This document shows, piece after piece, positions 50,123-58,976 of a stretch of 64,000 nt of DNA. The position numbers were made by a program, and so were the translations under genes. Within the stretch, counting starts at the first letter, position 1. The number at the start of each line of letters is the position of its first letter. Source of the stretch: DATKMK01 sp035541895 (lineage in GTDB: Bacteria > Desulfobacterota > Binatia > HRBIN30 > JACQVA1); the NCBI GenBank assembly GCA_035541895.1, contig DATKMK010000066.1:103269-167268 (forward strand). The letters are read 5' to 3'. The notes below the pieces were generated by a model. The model saw nothing but the letters and a program-made list of their open reading frames with translations, made no database searches and was not told where the DNA came from.

Positions 50123-51151
50123 CTATGTCAACTTGAGCACGATTCGGCCGTCGACCTTCCCGGCCTTGAGCTCCGACAGCACCCGGTTGATCTCATCGAG
50201 TCGAGCCTCGTGAAGGTGAGCGCGCACCTTGCCCTCTGTGGCAAACGCGATCGCTTCGGCGAGATCTGCGCGGCTCCCGACGATCGAACCGCGGATGGTG
50301 ATCCGCTTCAGCACGACATCGAAGATCGGTGTCGGAAAATCTCCCGGCGGTAGGCCGACCAGGCTGACGGTGCCTTTGCGACGCACCAGCCGCAGCGCCT
50401 GGCCGAAGGCGGCTGGCGACACGGCCGTCACCAGCACGCCGTGCGCGCCGCCATCCGTCTGCTTGAGGATCTGCTGCACTGCATCGGGTGCCTTGGCGTC
50501 GACGGTCACGTCTGCGCCGAGCGTGCGAGCGAGCGCGAGCTTGTCCTCGCCCACATCGAGCGCCGCGACGTGGAGCCCCATTGCCTTGGCGTACTGCACC
50601 GCCAGATGCCCGAGGCCGCCGATGCCGGAGATCGCGAGCCATTGCCCCGGCCTCGCCTCCGTCTCTTTGACGCCTTTGTAGGTCGTCACGCCGGCGCAGA
50701 GGATCGGTGCCATCGCGATGAAGTCGGGACGGTCGGGCAGGCGGGCGACATACGCTGCCGCTCCGATCACGTAGTCCGCGAAGGCGCCGTCGACGCTGTA
50801 GCCACTGTTGTGCTGGGTTTCGCAGAGCGTCTCCCAGCCGGTGACGCAGTGCTCGCACGCGCCGCAGGCGTCGTGGAGCCACGCGACGCCCACGGGGTCA
50901 CCTTCCTTCACGTGGGTGACGCCGGGGCCGAGGGCGGCAACGACGCCCGCGCCTTCGTGGCCTGGAACAAACGGCAGCGTCGGCTTGACGGGCCAATCGC
51001 CGTCCGCCGCGTGGAGGTCGGTGTGGCAGACGCCGCTCGCGACCACCTTGATCAGGACCTCGCTAGGCCCGGGTGTCGGAATCGCTACCTCTTCGATCGT
51101 GAGCGGCTTGCCGAATGCGCGGACCATAGCCGCCTTCATTGTTTTCGCCAT
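50123..51151 (-). CDS. adhP: Zinc-dependent alcohol dehydrogenase, AdhP type
   Basis: A 342-aa NAD-dependent alcohol dehydrogenase of the propanol-preferring AdhP type. Catalytic zinc ligands are in VASGVCHTDLHAADGDWP and PGHEGAGVVAALG; the structural zinc cluster is ACGACEHCVTGWETLC; the Rossmann motif is ISGIGGLGHLAVQYAKAMG. AAGGAGATGATTC precedes the ATG. It lies 43 nt downstream of the phosphorylase gene and directly upstream of mlaE, a mixed-function run. Confidence 0.92.
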   Translation of the reverse strand: MAKTMKAAMVRAFGKPLTIEEVAIPTPGPSEVLIKVVASGVCHTDLHAADGDWPVKPTLPFVPGHEGAGVVAALGPGVTHVKEGDPVGVAWLHDACGACEHCVTGWETLCETQHNSGYSVDGAFADYVIGAAAYVARLPDRPDFIAMAPILCAGVTTYKGVKETEARPGQWLAISGIGGLGHLAVQYAKAMGLHVAALDVGEDKLALARTLGADVTVDAKAPDAVQQILKQTDGGAHGVLVTAVSPAAFGQALRLVRRKGTVSLVGLPPGDFPTPIFDVVLKRITIRGSIVGSRADLAEAIAFATEGKVRAHLHEARLDEINRVLSELKAGKVDGRIVLKLT

Positions 51152-51194
51152 GAATCATCTCCTTTACCGATCATACGCGCCTGCCCGGGACACC

Positions 51195-53633
51195 TCACCG
51201 CTGCCAAAGGATCTGCGCCGCCTCCAATGGGACGGCGGCGTCGGGGTGGTAGGGGATCAGGCGCGGTGTGTAGTCGCGTGGGGGCCGGCCGTCCGGTAGC
51301 TGCGCGGTAAACACATGGGCGTTTGCCGAACCGGCGAGCGGCCACGCGCGCTGCATCGCGTGCCGCGCCGGCGAGGCGCCATCCATTGCATCCGCGTACA
51401 GTTCAACACAGACCGCAGCGGGGTCGAGGTCGCCAAGATACACGTGGACCTGGAAACGATGCTGGCCGTTGACCGTGTCGATGTGAACCTCGCCGAAGTG
51501 CGCCGTGCACCACCTCTCCGCCAAAGCCGTTTGCCACTTCACCAGCGCCGCGCCGATCGCACCATGATCGGCAACGCGCTGCCGATAGGCCTGCGCAGCC
51601 GGAAGGTAGTAGCGCTCGGTGTACTCACGCACCACGCGGTTGGCGGAGAACTGCGGCGTCAAGCGCGCCATGCTCTCGCGCATCCGCGCGACCCATGATG
51701 TCGGAATGCCATCCGAGTCACGGGCGTAGAATGCCGGTACCACTTCGTGTTCCAGCAGTGTGTAGAGTGCGTCCGCTTCCTCCGCGTCCCACGCCGGATC
51801 GTCACCGTGCTCCTTGCCGTCGCCGAGAGCCCAGCCGACTGCCGGCGAGTACGCTTCCGCCCACCAGCCGTCGAGCTCGGAGAGATTGAGGCCGCCGTTG
51901 ACCAAGACCTTCATGCCGCTCGTACCGCTGGCTTCCCAGGGTCGACGCGGCGTGTTGATCCACACATCGATGCCCTGCACGAGTTGCTCCGCCACGAGCA
52001 TGTCGTAGTCGCTGACGAACGCGACGTGCCCCTGTACTTCCGGGCGGCGGGTGAATTGCACCCACTCGCGGACCATGGTCTTGCCGGTCTCGTCGTGCGG
52101 GTGGGCCTTGCCGGCGATAATGAGTTGAACCGGATAGCGAGGGTTGGTCAGCAAGCGGATCAGCCGTGCGGGATCGTGCAACAGCAAGTTGGGCCGTTTG
52201 TAGGTCGCGAAGCGGCGTGCAAAGCCGAGCGTGAGCACGTTCTCATCGAAAATGCGCCGTGCCCAATTCACTTCCTCTCTGCTTGCACCCGCCGCCGCGA
52301 GTTGACGTGCCAGGCGTTTCCGCGTCCAGCCGATGAGCTGCCGGCGGTTGGCGGAGCGCAGGTTCCAGAAGACGGTGTCGGGCACGCCGCGGAGATCCAC
52401 TTCGACGCTTTCCACCGGCCGACGCCACAGGCCCTGACCACACGTGTTGGTGCAGAGCTCATCGGCGGCAGCCGAGTCCCAGGTTGGAACATGCACGCCG
52501 TTGGTCACGTGCCCCACCGGAATTTCCGCCTGTGGCCAGCGCGGGAAGAGCGACGCAAACAATCGCCGGCTGACGTCGCCGTGCAGACGGCTGACCGCGT
52601 TGACGGCGCTACTCCCGCGCATGGCCAGATAGGCCATGTTGAACGGCTCGTTGATGTCGTCCGGATGTTGCCGGCCGAGGGCCATGAGGTCGTCGAAGCG
52701 GAGGCCGAGCTGCTCGGCGTAGGCGCCGAGGTAGAGCCGCATCAGGCCCGGAGCAAATCGGTCGAAACCGGCCGGGACCGCCGTGTGTGAGGTGAACAGG
52801 TTCCCAGCCCGTGTCACCGACAGTGCCACTGCGAAAGACTGGCCATGCTCTTCCATGAACGAGCGGGCGCGTTCGAGCACGGCGAGTGCTGCGTGGCCTT
52901 CGTTGAGATGACACACCTCGGGGTGGAGACCGAGCCTGCGCAGCAAGCGCCAGCCGCCGATGCCGAGCACCATCTCCTGCTGCAGCCGCAACTCCGGGCC
53001 GCCGCCGTACAGCTCACTGGTTATGCCGCGCACTGCCGGAGGATTGGCGGGGTCGTTGCTGTCGAGCAGGTAAAGGATGGCTCGGCCGACGTGCGCCTGC
53101 CAGGTGCGGATCCAGATCTCGAAACCGGGTAGGCGATACTTCAGGCGCACCCATTCGCCGCTGGCGTCCCGCACGGGCGTGACCGGTAGCTGTCCCGGGT
53201 CGTTGTACGGATAGAGCGCGGTCTGGCCGCCCTCCGCATCCAGGACCTGGCGGAAGTAGCCTTGCTGGTAGAGCAGCCCGACACCAATCACCGGAACGCC
53301 GAGGTCACTCGCCGCCTTGAGCTGATCGCCCGCGACGTTGCCAAGCCCGCCTGAGTAGATCGGGAGCGCTTCGGCGAGCAGGAACTCCATGCTGAAATAC
53401 GCCACGCCGGTCGAGAGCGCCTTCGGATATGCTTGTTGGAACCACGCGGCCGCTTGACGCGACTCGCGCTGTCGTCGAGTCAACTCCCGGGCTTTTTCAC
53501 AAAACACCGGGTCACGTAACCGTTCCTCGAGCTTGGTCGCCGCGGCGCTCTGCAGAACGACCCACGGGCTGCGCGTCAACTCCCACAGCTCCGGGTCAAT
53601 CTGGTTCCACAGCTCGTCGGCCCGCGATCCCAC
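51195..53633 (-). CDS. glgP: Alpha-glucan family phosphorylase, copy 1 (5' frameshifted)
   Basis: A GT35 phosphorylase that releases glucose 1-phosphate from alpha-1,4-glucan. The PLP-binding motif EASGTSGMKVLVNGGLNLSE is intact (Lys about residue 575), and the frame shares almost the whole 808-residue body with copy 2 (55299-57821) without any indel. The natural start, ATG 53716 after GAGGGAGGCAAC, reads MASTGYDSPTDVPGTEDLKE and on to WSWDR. It then loses frame because 53621-53623 has three C where copy 2 has four. An internal GTG at 53633 gives 812 aa but has no ribosome-binding site. The gene may be inactive, poorly translated, or intact with an assembly error. Confidence 0.85.
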   Translation of the reverse strand: MGSRADELWNQIDPELWELTRSPWVVLQSAAATKLEERLRDPVFCEKARELTRRQRESRQAAAWFQQAYPKALSTGVAYFSMEFLLAEALPIYSGGLGNVAGDQLKAASDLGVPVIGVGLLYQQGYFRQVLDAEGGQTALYPYNDPGQLPVTPVRDASGEWVRLKYRLPGFEIWIRTWQAHVGRAILYLLDSNDPANPPAVRGITSELYGGGPELRLQQEMVLGIGGWRLLRRLGLHPEVCHLNEGHAALAVLERARSFMEEHGQSFAVALSVTRAGNLFTSHTAVPAGFDRFAPGLMRLYLGAYAEQLGLRFDDLMALGRQHPDDINEPFNMAYLAMRGSSAVNAVSRLHGDVSRRLFASLFPRWPQAEIPVGHVTNGVHVPTWDSAAADELCTNTCGQGLWRRPVESVEVDLRGVPDTVFWNLRSANRRQLIGWTRKRLARQLAAAGASREEVNWARRIFDENVLTLGFARRFATYKRPNLLLHDPARLIRLLTNPRYPVQLIIAGKAHPHDETGKTMVREWVQFTRRPEVQGHVAFVSDYDMLVAEQLVQGIDVWINTPRRPWEASGTSGMKVLVNGGLNLSELDGWWAEAYSPAVGWALGDGKEHGDDPAWDAEEADALYTLLEHEVVPAFYARDSDGIPTSWVARMRESMARLTPQFSANRVVREYTERYYLPAAQAYRQRVADHGAIGAALVKWQTALAERWCTAHFGEVHIDTVNGQHRFQVHVYLGDLDPAAVCVELYADAMDGASPARHAMQRAWPLAGSANAHVFTAQLPDGRPPRDYTPRLIPYHPDAAVPLEAAQILWQR

Positions 53634-53716
53634 GACCAGCGCATGTCGAGAGCCAGTTCTTTGAGGTCTTCGGTGCCTGGAACATCGGTTGGCGAATCGT
53701 ACCCAGTTGACGCCAT
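53621..53716 (-). pseudogene. Detached 5' end of glgP copy 1
   Basis: The 5' end of copy 1: ATG 53716 is preceded by a good GGAGG. The codons encode the same first ~31 residues as copy 2 (MASTGYDSPTDVPGTEDLKE, then LALDMRWSWD) until a single-base deletion in the C run at 53621 puts the rest out of frame. Confidence 0.8.
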
Positions 53717-53877
53717 GTTGCCTCCCTCATCGCCGTCAGGTCACCGCAAGCACGAGGGATTCTTCCACCTGTGCCGGCTTGCCCGACCGATGCGCGTCTA
53801 CGTGCATGTGCTCCCACCCAGTGGTGCAGCGCTATCGAGAATCATGGGTGGCTCCGCGATTTCGTTCTTTTCCGCTA
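53717..53877 (-). promoter_or_regulatory. Duplicated upstream region of glgP copy 1
   Basis: About 160 bp that closely matches the 57822-57977 segment upstream of copy 2, including TCAGGTCACCGCAAGCAC and GCGCTATCGAGAATCATGGG. The duplication thus carried the leader and probably the promoter. The remaining 53878-53999 holds no recognisable gene. Confidence 0.5.
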
Positions 53878-53999
53878 TGTCAACCTGGCCCTTATCCGGA
53901 CTACCCGTGCAGTCTGGTCGTACCTGGTGCGCGCCGGCAGGGCCTTCGAAGAAGAGTTCCATCACGAGCCGCGGCGCCGCCGCGTCCGCTACTGAACAC

Positions 54000-54268
54000 T
54001 CCGGGCCCCGCCATACAGCTCGCTGGTGACGCCGCGCACCACCGGGGGATTGGCGGGATCGTTGCTGTCGAGCAGGTACAGCATGGCGCGCCCGACGCGC
54101 GCCTGCCAGGCGCGGACCCAGACATCGAAGCGGGGGAGGCTATACTTTAGACGGACCCATTCACCGCTGGCGTCGCGCACTGGTGTGACCGGCAGCTGTC
54201 GGTTGGCGAATCGTACCCGCTCGTACTCATGCTGCCGCGACCATGCGGTCAAGGTCCACCGCAAGCAC
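54000..54268 (-). pseudogene. Third glgP copy: internally deleted relic
   Basis: 54000-54200 encodes, on the minus strand, a fragment matching residues of about 178-245 of the intact phosphorylases (PVTPVRDASGEWVRLKYSLP, YLLDSNDPANPPVVRG, TSELYGG). It is joined at 54201 directly to sequence matching the gene start and leader (GGTTGGCGAATCGTACCC, the GYDSPT codons, then ...CACCGCAAGCA). About 500 bp has been deleted between them, and the 3' remainder is gone. It is the remains of an additional copy. Confidence 0.75.
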
Positions 54269-54326
54269 CCGGAGCCCGCAGGCTTTGCCTGCCATGAACC
54301 GTCACCCGTTCGTACTTTGGCAGTCC

Positions 54327-54776
54327 CTACTTGGTTTGCACCGAGATGACGTATTCAGCAATCGACGCCACGATTCCACGGGCCTCGGCATTGCCGGTTG
54401 GGATTGACGTCTGGTGCTGGCTGCGGATTTTGTTCCAGACGTCGGTGTGATGGGTGAGGCCAGGCTGGGGACCGAATACAACCGAAAACCATTGACCCGC
54501 CGGGAATTTCCCACCATGGCGTTGTACATAAACTCGCAGGTCGACTGGCTCCTTGCTGTTGGGGTACACGGCAGACCCAGGCGCGCCGCCTTTGCCGTGG
54601 CAGGGCATACAATACTTTTCGTACCAGATTCGCCCAGCCTCATCGCGAGCATTCTGAAGGTCATCCTCTGCTCGCACGCAGTTCGGGACAACCCAACCCG
54701 CTCCAAGGGCGACAACGAGCGCCATCACACGAACGAGTACCCACGTCTTAGACATCGATTCTCTTGCCTGCGACAT
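54327..54776 (-). CDS. Exported c-type cytochrome, copy 1
   Basis: A 149-aa periplasmic monoheme cytochrome. It has a signal peptide (VRVMALVVALGAGWVVPNCV, cleavage near RAED), heme motif CMPCHGKGGAPG (about residues 63-74), then SKEPVDLRVYVQRHGGKFP and HHTDVWNKI. No Met occurs after the CxxCH, so the second axial ligand cannot be Met; the His in the H-x-D-x-W motif is a candidate. AAGGAGGAGTGCGTTC precedes the ATG at 54776. It is homologous to the cytochrome at 58977-59396. Confidence 0.85.
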   Translation of the reverse strand: MSQARESMSKTWVLVRVMALVVALGAGWVVPNCVRAEDDLQNARDEAGRIWYEKYCMPCHGKGGAPGSAVYPNSKEPVDLRVYVQRHGGKFPAGQWFSVVFGPQPGLTHHTDVWNKIRSQHQTSIPTGNAEARGIVASIAEYVISVQTK

Positions 54777-54879
54777 GAACGCACTCCTCCTTTCTTGTCT
54801 TGTTTGAATCGGAAATCTGCCTCTGCAGAACCCTTCATACAAGCTCCCGGCAGTAGTGCCGCTCGTTGCTCATCCTGGG

Positions 54880-55205
54880 CGGCTTCCTACCATCGTACCG
54901 ATCGTGGCGCAAAGACGCGAGAGCGCCTAGGCGAACAACGCCGCACCGATCGCGAAGAGGACGACGAATTGCCGCCAGACGACATCCAGCCCCGCCCGGC
55001 GATACAGGATGCCTTGCGCCAGCATCACGAAATGGGTCGTGGGGACACACTCGCCGGTGCGACTGCCGGTTCCACACTCGGGGCATTGGTACGTGAACGC
55101 CGCTGCCACCTCTGCAGGAAGCTCCGCTGTGGCTTGAGGGTCTGGTACGACGCATTCGAGCTCAAGCTGGGCGACAGCCTGGGGCGGAAGATCGATCGGG
55201 GGCAT
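54880..55205 (-). pseudogene. Relic of an ABC-2 type permease fused to a zinc-ribbon-like segment
   Basis: From 55205 the frame reads MPPIDLPPQAVAQLELECVV and AFTYQCPECG (one C-x2-C), then passes into VPTTHFVMLAQGILYRRAGL and DVVWRQFVVLFAIGAALFA. That second part is the C-terminal end of ABC-2 permeases such as YhhJ. After ALFA comes TAG (54927), but the family-like continuation ALSRLCATIGTM is still readable past it. The upstream membrane region is missing. A truncated gene with a nonsense codon is the simplest reading. Confidence 0.5.
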
Positions 55206-55298
55206 GGGCGAAGCCGGTTTGGAGTGGTCGTTCTTTCGCCGGCGTTTTTCAAGAACGGCTGGCCGAACCTAGGGGAAGGAGCGCCGCATCTGGTCGAC

Positions 55299-57821
55299 CT
55301 ACCGCTGCCACAGGATCTGTTGGGCCTCCAGTGGGACACTGGCGTCGGGGTGGTGGGGGATCACGCGGGGTGTGTACTCGTTCGCGGGCCGGCTGTCGGG
55401 GAACTCCGCCGTATACACGTAGGCGTTTGACGCCGCGGCGAGGGGTCGCGCGCGCTCCATGGCCTGCCGGATCGCCGCGGCGCCGTCGCCGGCCTCCGCA
55501 TACAGCTCGACAGAGACGGCAGCGGGGTCGAGATATCCAAGATACACGTGGACCTGGAATCGATGCTGGCCGTCGACGGTGTCGACGTGAACCTCGCCGA
55601 AGTGCGCGGTGCGCCAGTGCTCTGCCAGGGCTGCCTGCCACTGCACCAGCGCTGCGCCGGCTGCACCGCCGTCCGCGCCGCGGCGACGATATGCCTCTGC
55701 CGCTGGCAGGTAGTAGCGCTCGGTGTACTCGCGCACCACACGGTTGGTGGAAAACTGCGGCGTCAAGCGCGCCATGCTCTCGCGCATCCGCGCTACCCAC
55801 GCGGTCGGAATACCATCCGAGTCACGTGTGTAGAATGCCGGTACCACCTCACGTTCCAGCAGTGCGTAGAGTGCGTCGGCTTCTTGCGCATCCCACGCTG
55901 GATCGTCGCCGTGCTCCTTGCCGTCGCCGAGGGCCCAGCCGACAGCGGGCGAGTACGCCTCCGCCCACCAGCCGTCGAGCTCGGAGAGATTGAGGCCGCC
56001 GTTGACGAGCACCTTCATGCCGCTCGTGCCGCTGGCCTCCCACGGACGCCGCGGCGTGTTGATCCACACGTCGACGCCCTGCACGAGCTGCTCCGCAACG
56101 AGCATGTCGTAGTCGCTGATGAAGGCGACGTGTCCCTGTACTTCCGGGCGGCGGGTGAATTGCACCCACTCGCGCACCATGGCCTTGCCGGGCTCGTCCT
56201 GCGGGTGTGCCTTGCCGGCGATGATGAGTTGAACCGGATAGCGAGCGTTCGTTAGCAATCGGATGAGCCGCGCAGAATCATGCAACAGCAGGTTGGGCCG
56301 TTTGTAGGTCGCGAAGCGGCGCGCAAAGCCGAGCGTGAGCACGTTCTCGTCGAAGATGCGCCGCGCCCGGCTCACCTCGTCGGCCGGGGTACCGGCTGCG
56401 GTGAGTTGCCGCGCCAGCCGTACGCGCGTCCATCCGATGAGCTGCCGGCGGTTGGCGGCGCGCAGGTTCCAGAAGGCGGTGTCGGGCACGGCGCGGAGGT
56501 CCACTTCGACCGTTTCCACCGGCCGTCGCCAGAGGCCTTGACCACACGTTTTGGTGCAGAGATCATCGGCCGCAGCCGAGTCCCAGGTGGGAACGTGCAC
56601 GCCGTTGGTTACATGGCCTACCGGAATCTCCGCCTCTGGCCAGCGCGGGAAGAGCGACGCAAACAAACGCCGGCTGACGTCGCCGTGCAGGCGGCTGACC
56701 GCGTTGACGGCGCGACTCCCGCGCATCGCCAGGTAGGCCATGTTGAAGGGCTCGCTGCTGTCGTCTGGATGTTGCCGGCCGAGGGCCATGAGGCCGTTGA
56801 CTCCTAGGCCGAGCTGCTCGGCGTAGGCACTGAGGTAGAGCCGTACAAGGCCCGGATCGAAGCGGTCGAAACCAGCAGGGACCGCGGTATGCGTGGTGAA
56901 CAGGTTGCCGGCCCGCGTCACTGCCAGCGCCGCAGCGCAGGGCTGGCCATGCTCCTCCATGAACCAGCGAGCGCGTTCGAGGACGGCGAACGCGGCGTGG
57001 CCCTCGTTGAGATGACACACCTCGGGGTGGAGGCCGAGCGTGCGCAGCAGGCGCCAGCCGCCGATGCCGAGCACCATCTCCTGCTGCAACCGCAACTCCG
57101 GGCCGCCGCCGTACAGCTCGCTCGTAATGCCACGCACCACTGGCGGATTGGCGGGATCGTTGCTGTCGAGCAAGTAGAGGATGGTGCGCCCGACGCGGGC
57201 ATGCCAGGCGCGGATCCAGATGTCAGAACCGGGCAGCTGATACTTCAGCCGCACCCACTCGCCGCTGGCGTCCCGTACGGGCGTGACCGGCAGTTGTCCC
57301 GGGTCGTTGTAAGGGTAGAGCGCAGTTTGGCCGCCCGCTGAGTCCAGGACCTGACGGAAGTAGCCTTGCTGGTAGAGCAACCCGACGCCAATGACCGGAA
57401 CGCCGAGATCACTCGCCGCCTTGAGCTGATCGCCCGCGACGTTGCCAAGCCCGCCCGAGTAGATCGGCAGCGCCTCGGCGAGCAGGAACTCCATGCTGAA
57501 ATACGCCACGCCGGTCAAGAGCGCCTTCGGATGTGCGTGTTGGAACCACGCGGCTGCTTGGCGTGACTCACGCTGTCGTCGAGTCAGCGCTCGCGCTTTT
57601 TCGCAAAATGCCGGGTCACGACACAGTTCCGCGAGCCTGGTCGCGGCCGCGGTCTGCAAGACGACCCACGGGCTGCGCGTCAAGTCCCAGAGTTCCGGGT
57701 CAATCTGGTTCCACAGCTCGTCGGCCCCGTGATCCCATGACCAGCGCATGTCGAGCGCCAGTTCTTTGAGGTCTTCGGTACCCGGAACGTCAGTTGGCGA
57801 ATCGTACCCAGTTACCGCCAT
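55299..57821 (-). CDS. glgP: Alpha-glucan family phosphorylase, copy 2 (intact)
   Basis: An 840-aa GT35 glycogen/maltodextrin phosphorylase of the short TIGR02094 type, cytoplasmic, using PLP as phosphate relay. The start ATG 57821 follows GAGGGAGGCAAC. N-terminal MAVTGYDSPTDVPGTEDLKE, GGLGNVAGDQLKAASDLGVP, HLNEGHAAFAVLERAR and the PLP motif EASGTSGMKVLVNGGLNLSE (Lys603) are intact, as is the phosphate-site region RFATYKRPNLLLHD. It is nearly identical along its length to copy 1 and presumably the functional version. Confidence 0.95.
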   Translation of the reverse strand: MAVTGYDSPTDVPGTEDLKELALDMRWSWDHGADELWNQIDPELWDLTRSPWVVLQTAAATRLAELCRDPAFCEKARALTRRQRESRQAAAWFQHAHPKALLTGVAYFSMEFLLAEALPIYSGGLGNVAGDQLKAASDLGVPVIGVGLLYQQGYFRQVLDSAGGQTALYPYNDPGQLPVTPVRDASGEWVRLKYQLPGSDIWIRAWHARVGRTILYLLDSNDPANPPVVRGITSELYGGGPELRLQQEMVLGIGGWRLLRTLGLHPEVCHLNEGHAAFAVLERARWFMEEHGQPCAAALAVTRAGNLFTTHTAVPAGFDRFDPGLVRLYLSAYAEQLGLGVNGLMALGRQHPDDSSEPFNMAYLAMRGSRAVNAVSRLHGDVSRRLFASLFPRWPEAEIPVGHVTNGVHVPTWDSAAADDLCTKTCGQGLWRRPVETVEVDLRAVPDTAFWNLRAANRRQLIGWTRVRLARQLTAAGTPADEVSRARRIFDENVLTLGFARRFATYKRPNLLLHDSARLIRLLTNARYPVQLIIAGKAHPQDEPGKAMVREWVQFTRRPEVQGHVAFISDYDMLVAEQLVQGVDVWINTPRRPWEASGTSGMKVLVNGGLNLSELDGWWAEAYSPAVGWALGDGKEHGDDPAWDAQEADALYALLEREVVPAFYTRDSDGIPTAWVARMRESMARLTPQFSTNRVVREYTERYYLPAAEAYRRRGADGGAAGAALVQWQAALAEHWRTAHFGEVHVDTVDGQHRFQVHVYLGYLDPAAVSVELYAEAGDGAAAIRQAMERARPLAAASNAYVYTAEFPDSRPANEYTPRVIPHHPDASVPLEAQQILWQR

Positions 57822-57967
57822 GTTGCCTCCCTCGTCGCCGTCAGGTCACCGCAAGCACCAGGGATTCTTCCACCTGTGCCCGGTTGCCCGACCGATCGGG
57901 TGTCTATGGGCATGAGCCCCGACCCAGTGGCGCAGCGCTATCGAGAATCATGGGTGGCTCCGCGATT

Positions 57968-58465
57968 TCATTCTTTTTCCGCACGTCTCGCCAAGGACGA
58001 TGCGGCGCCCGATCGTCGCCCGATCTTCCGCAACTCTTCGCGGCACGCGTCGCTGAACTCGCGCAGCGGATCCATGAAGGCACTGTTTTTCAGCATTTCG
58101 GACACCTCACGCAACGTCATCTTCGGTGCGAGATAGTTCTCAATGATAATCCGAACTACGTGGTCGGCGTGTTCGATGATTGGTGACGACGAGAGGACGC
58201 GCATCCTGCTGATCAACGCATAGAGTCTCACCAGTTTGGACAAATCCGCCGCGTCCGCTGGCTCATGCTCGATGGCATCGGCATACACTTTCGACGCCTC
58301 CTCGATAAAGTCTTTGTAGAGGTCTTCGCGCCGCCCGATATCGTGGGTCAACTGCTGCGCTCGTAGTTGCTCCCGCTGCGTCAGCCACGAAGCGCCGAGT
58401 GTGGTCAATGCGCCAATTGCCGAGCCCGCCAACGCGGCAAACGCCGAAAAGTATCCTGCGTCCAT
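57968..58465 (-). CDS. Membrane-anchored hypothetical protein with helical domain
   Basis: A 165-aa protein. An N-terminal membrane helix (MDAGYFSAFAALAGSAIGAL) is followed by a long helical domain: QREQLRAQQLTHDIGRREDL, YKDFIEEASKVYADAIEHEP, LVRLYALISRMRVLSSSPII. I have the impression of a widespread uncharacterised family, without a name or known function. ATG 58465 follows AGTGGGGACC. Its 3' end lies in the sequence duplicated upstream of glgP copy 1. It stands between the DUF2934 gene and glgP copy 2, same strand. Confidence 0.75.
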   Translation of the reverse strand: MDAGYFSAFAALAGSAIGALTTLGASWLTQREQLRAQQLTHDIGRREDLYKDFIEEASKVYADAIEHEPADAADLSKLVRLYALISRMRVLSSSPIIEHADHVVRIIIENYLAPKMTLREVSEMLKNSAFMDPLREFSDACREELRKIGRRSGAASSLARRAEKE

Positions 58466-58611
58466 AAAGGTCCCCACTTTTGAGATATTCACCCCATTTT
58501 CGCAGCGCTGTCCGGGTGTTCGCCGAGGCCGAGCCGGGTGCAGCAACCCCTGCATCAGCAGGAGCGGTACAGCGCGGCCAGCTCTGCGGCCTAACAATCA
58601 TCATGTCACGA

Positions 58612-58938
58612 TCACTTCCGCCGGCGGCGCTGAACTGCATCGGGTGGGACGCTCGAACCTGAGGGCGCAACAGTGCGCCGCCGCCGCGTGCGCACAGGAG
58701 CGCCACCACCGACGTTGCGGTCCAACAGTTCCTTCTCAGCTTGCAGCCAGAAATCGCTGCCGTCCCCGCACGGCTTCCCTGCGGCCTCCCATTTTGCATA
58801 GGCGAGCTGGCGGATTTCGTCCGGTGTTGGCACCGCAGGTTGCGGACTCACGGTCGCTTGGGCTTCGCCTGCGGCCACGAGCATCTTCGCTTTCGACCTT
58901 CGTCGCTGGGTGACATTGCTGTTCAGGTTTGGCTGCAT
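58612..58938 (-). CDS. DUF2934-domain protein
   Basis: A 108-aa protein with the DUF2934 signature: EIRQLAYAKWEAAGKPCGDG followed by SDFWLQAEKELL (about residues 41-72). The N-terminus and C-terminus are Arg/Lys-rich (RRRSKAK and RRRRK). Function unknown; members are often next to glycogen/starch metabolism and stress genes in soil bacteria, which fits here (inference). GAGAGGTGTCAA precedes the ATG at 58938, and the cytochrome gene stop is 38 nt upstream. Confidence 0.8.
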   Translation of the reverse strand: MQPNLNSNVTQRRRSKAKMLVAAGEAQATVSPQPAVPTPDEIRQLAYAKWEAAGKPCGDGSDFWLQAEKELLDRNVGGGAPVRTRRRRTVAPSGSSVPPDAVQRRRRK

Positions 58939-58976
58939 TTGACACCTCTCGTATGCTCTTGAATGTCAACGGCGCT

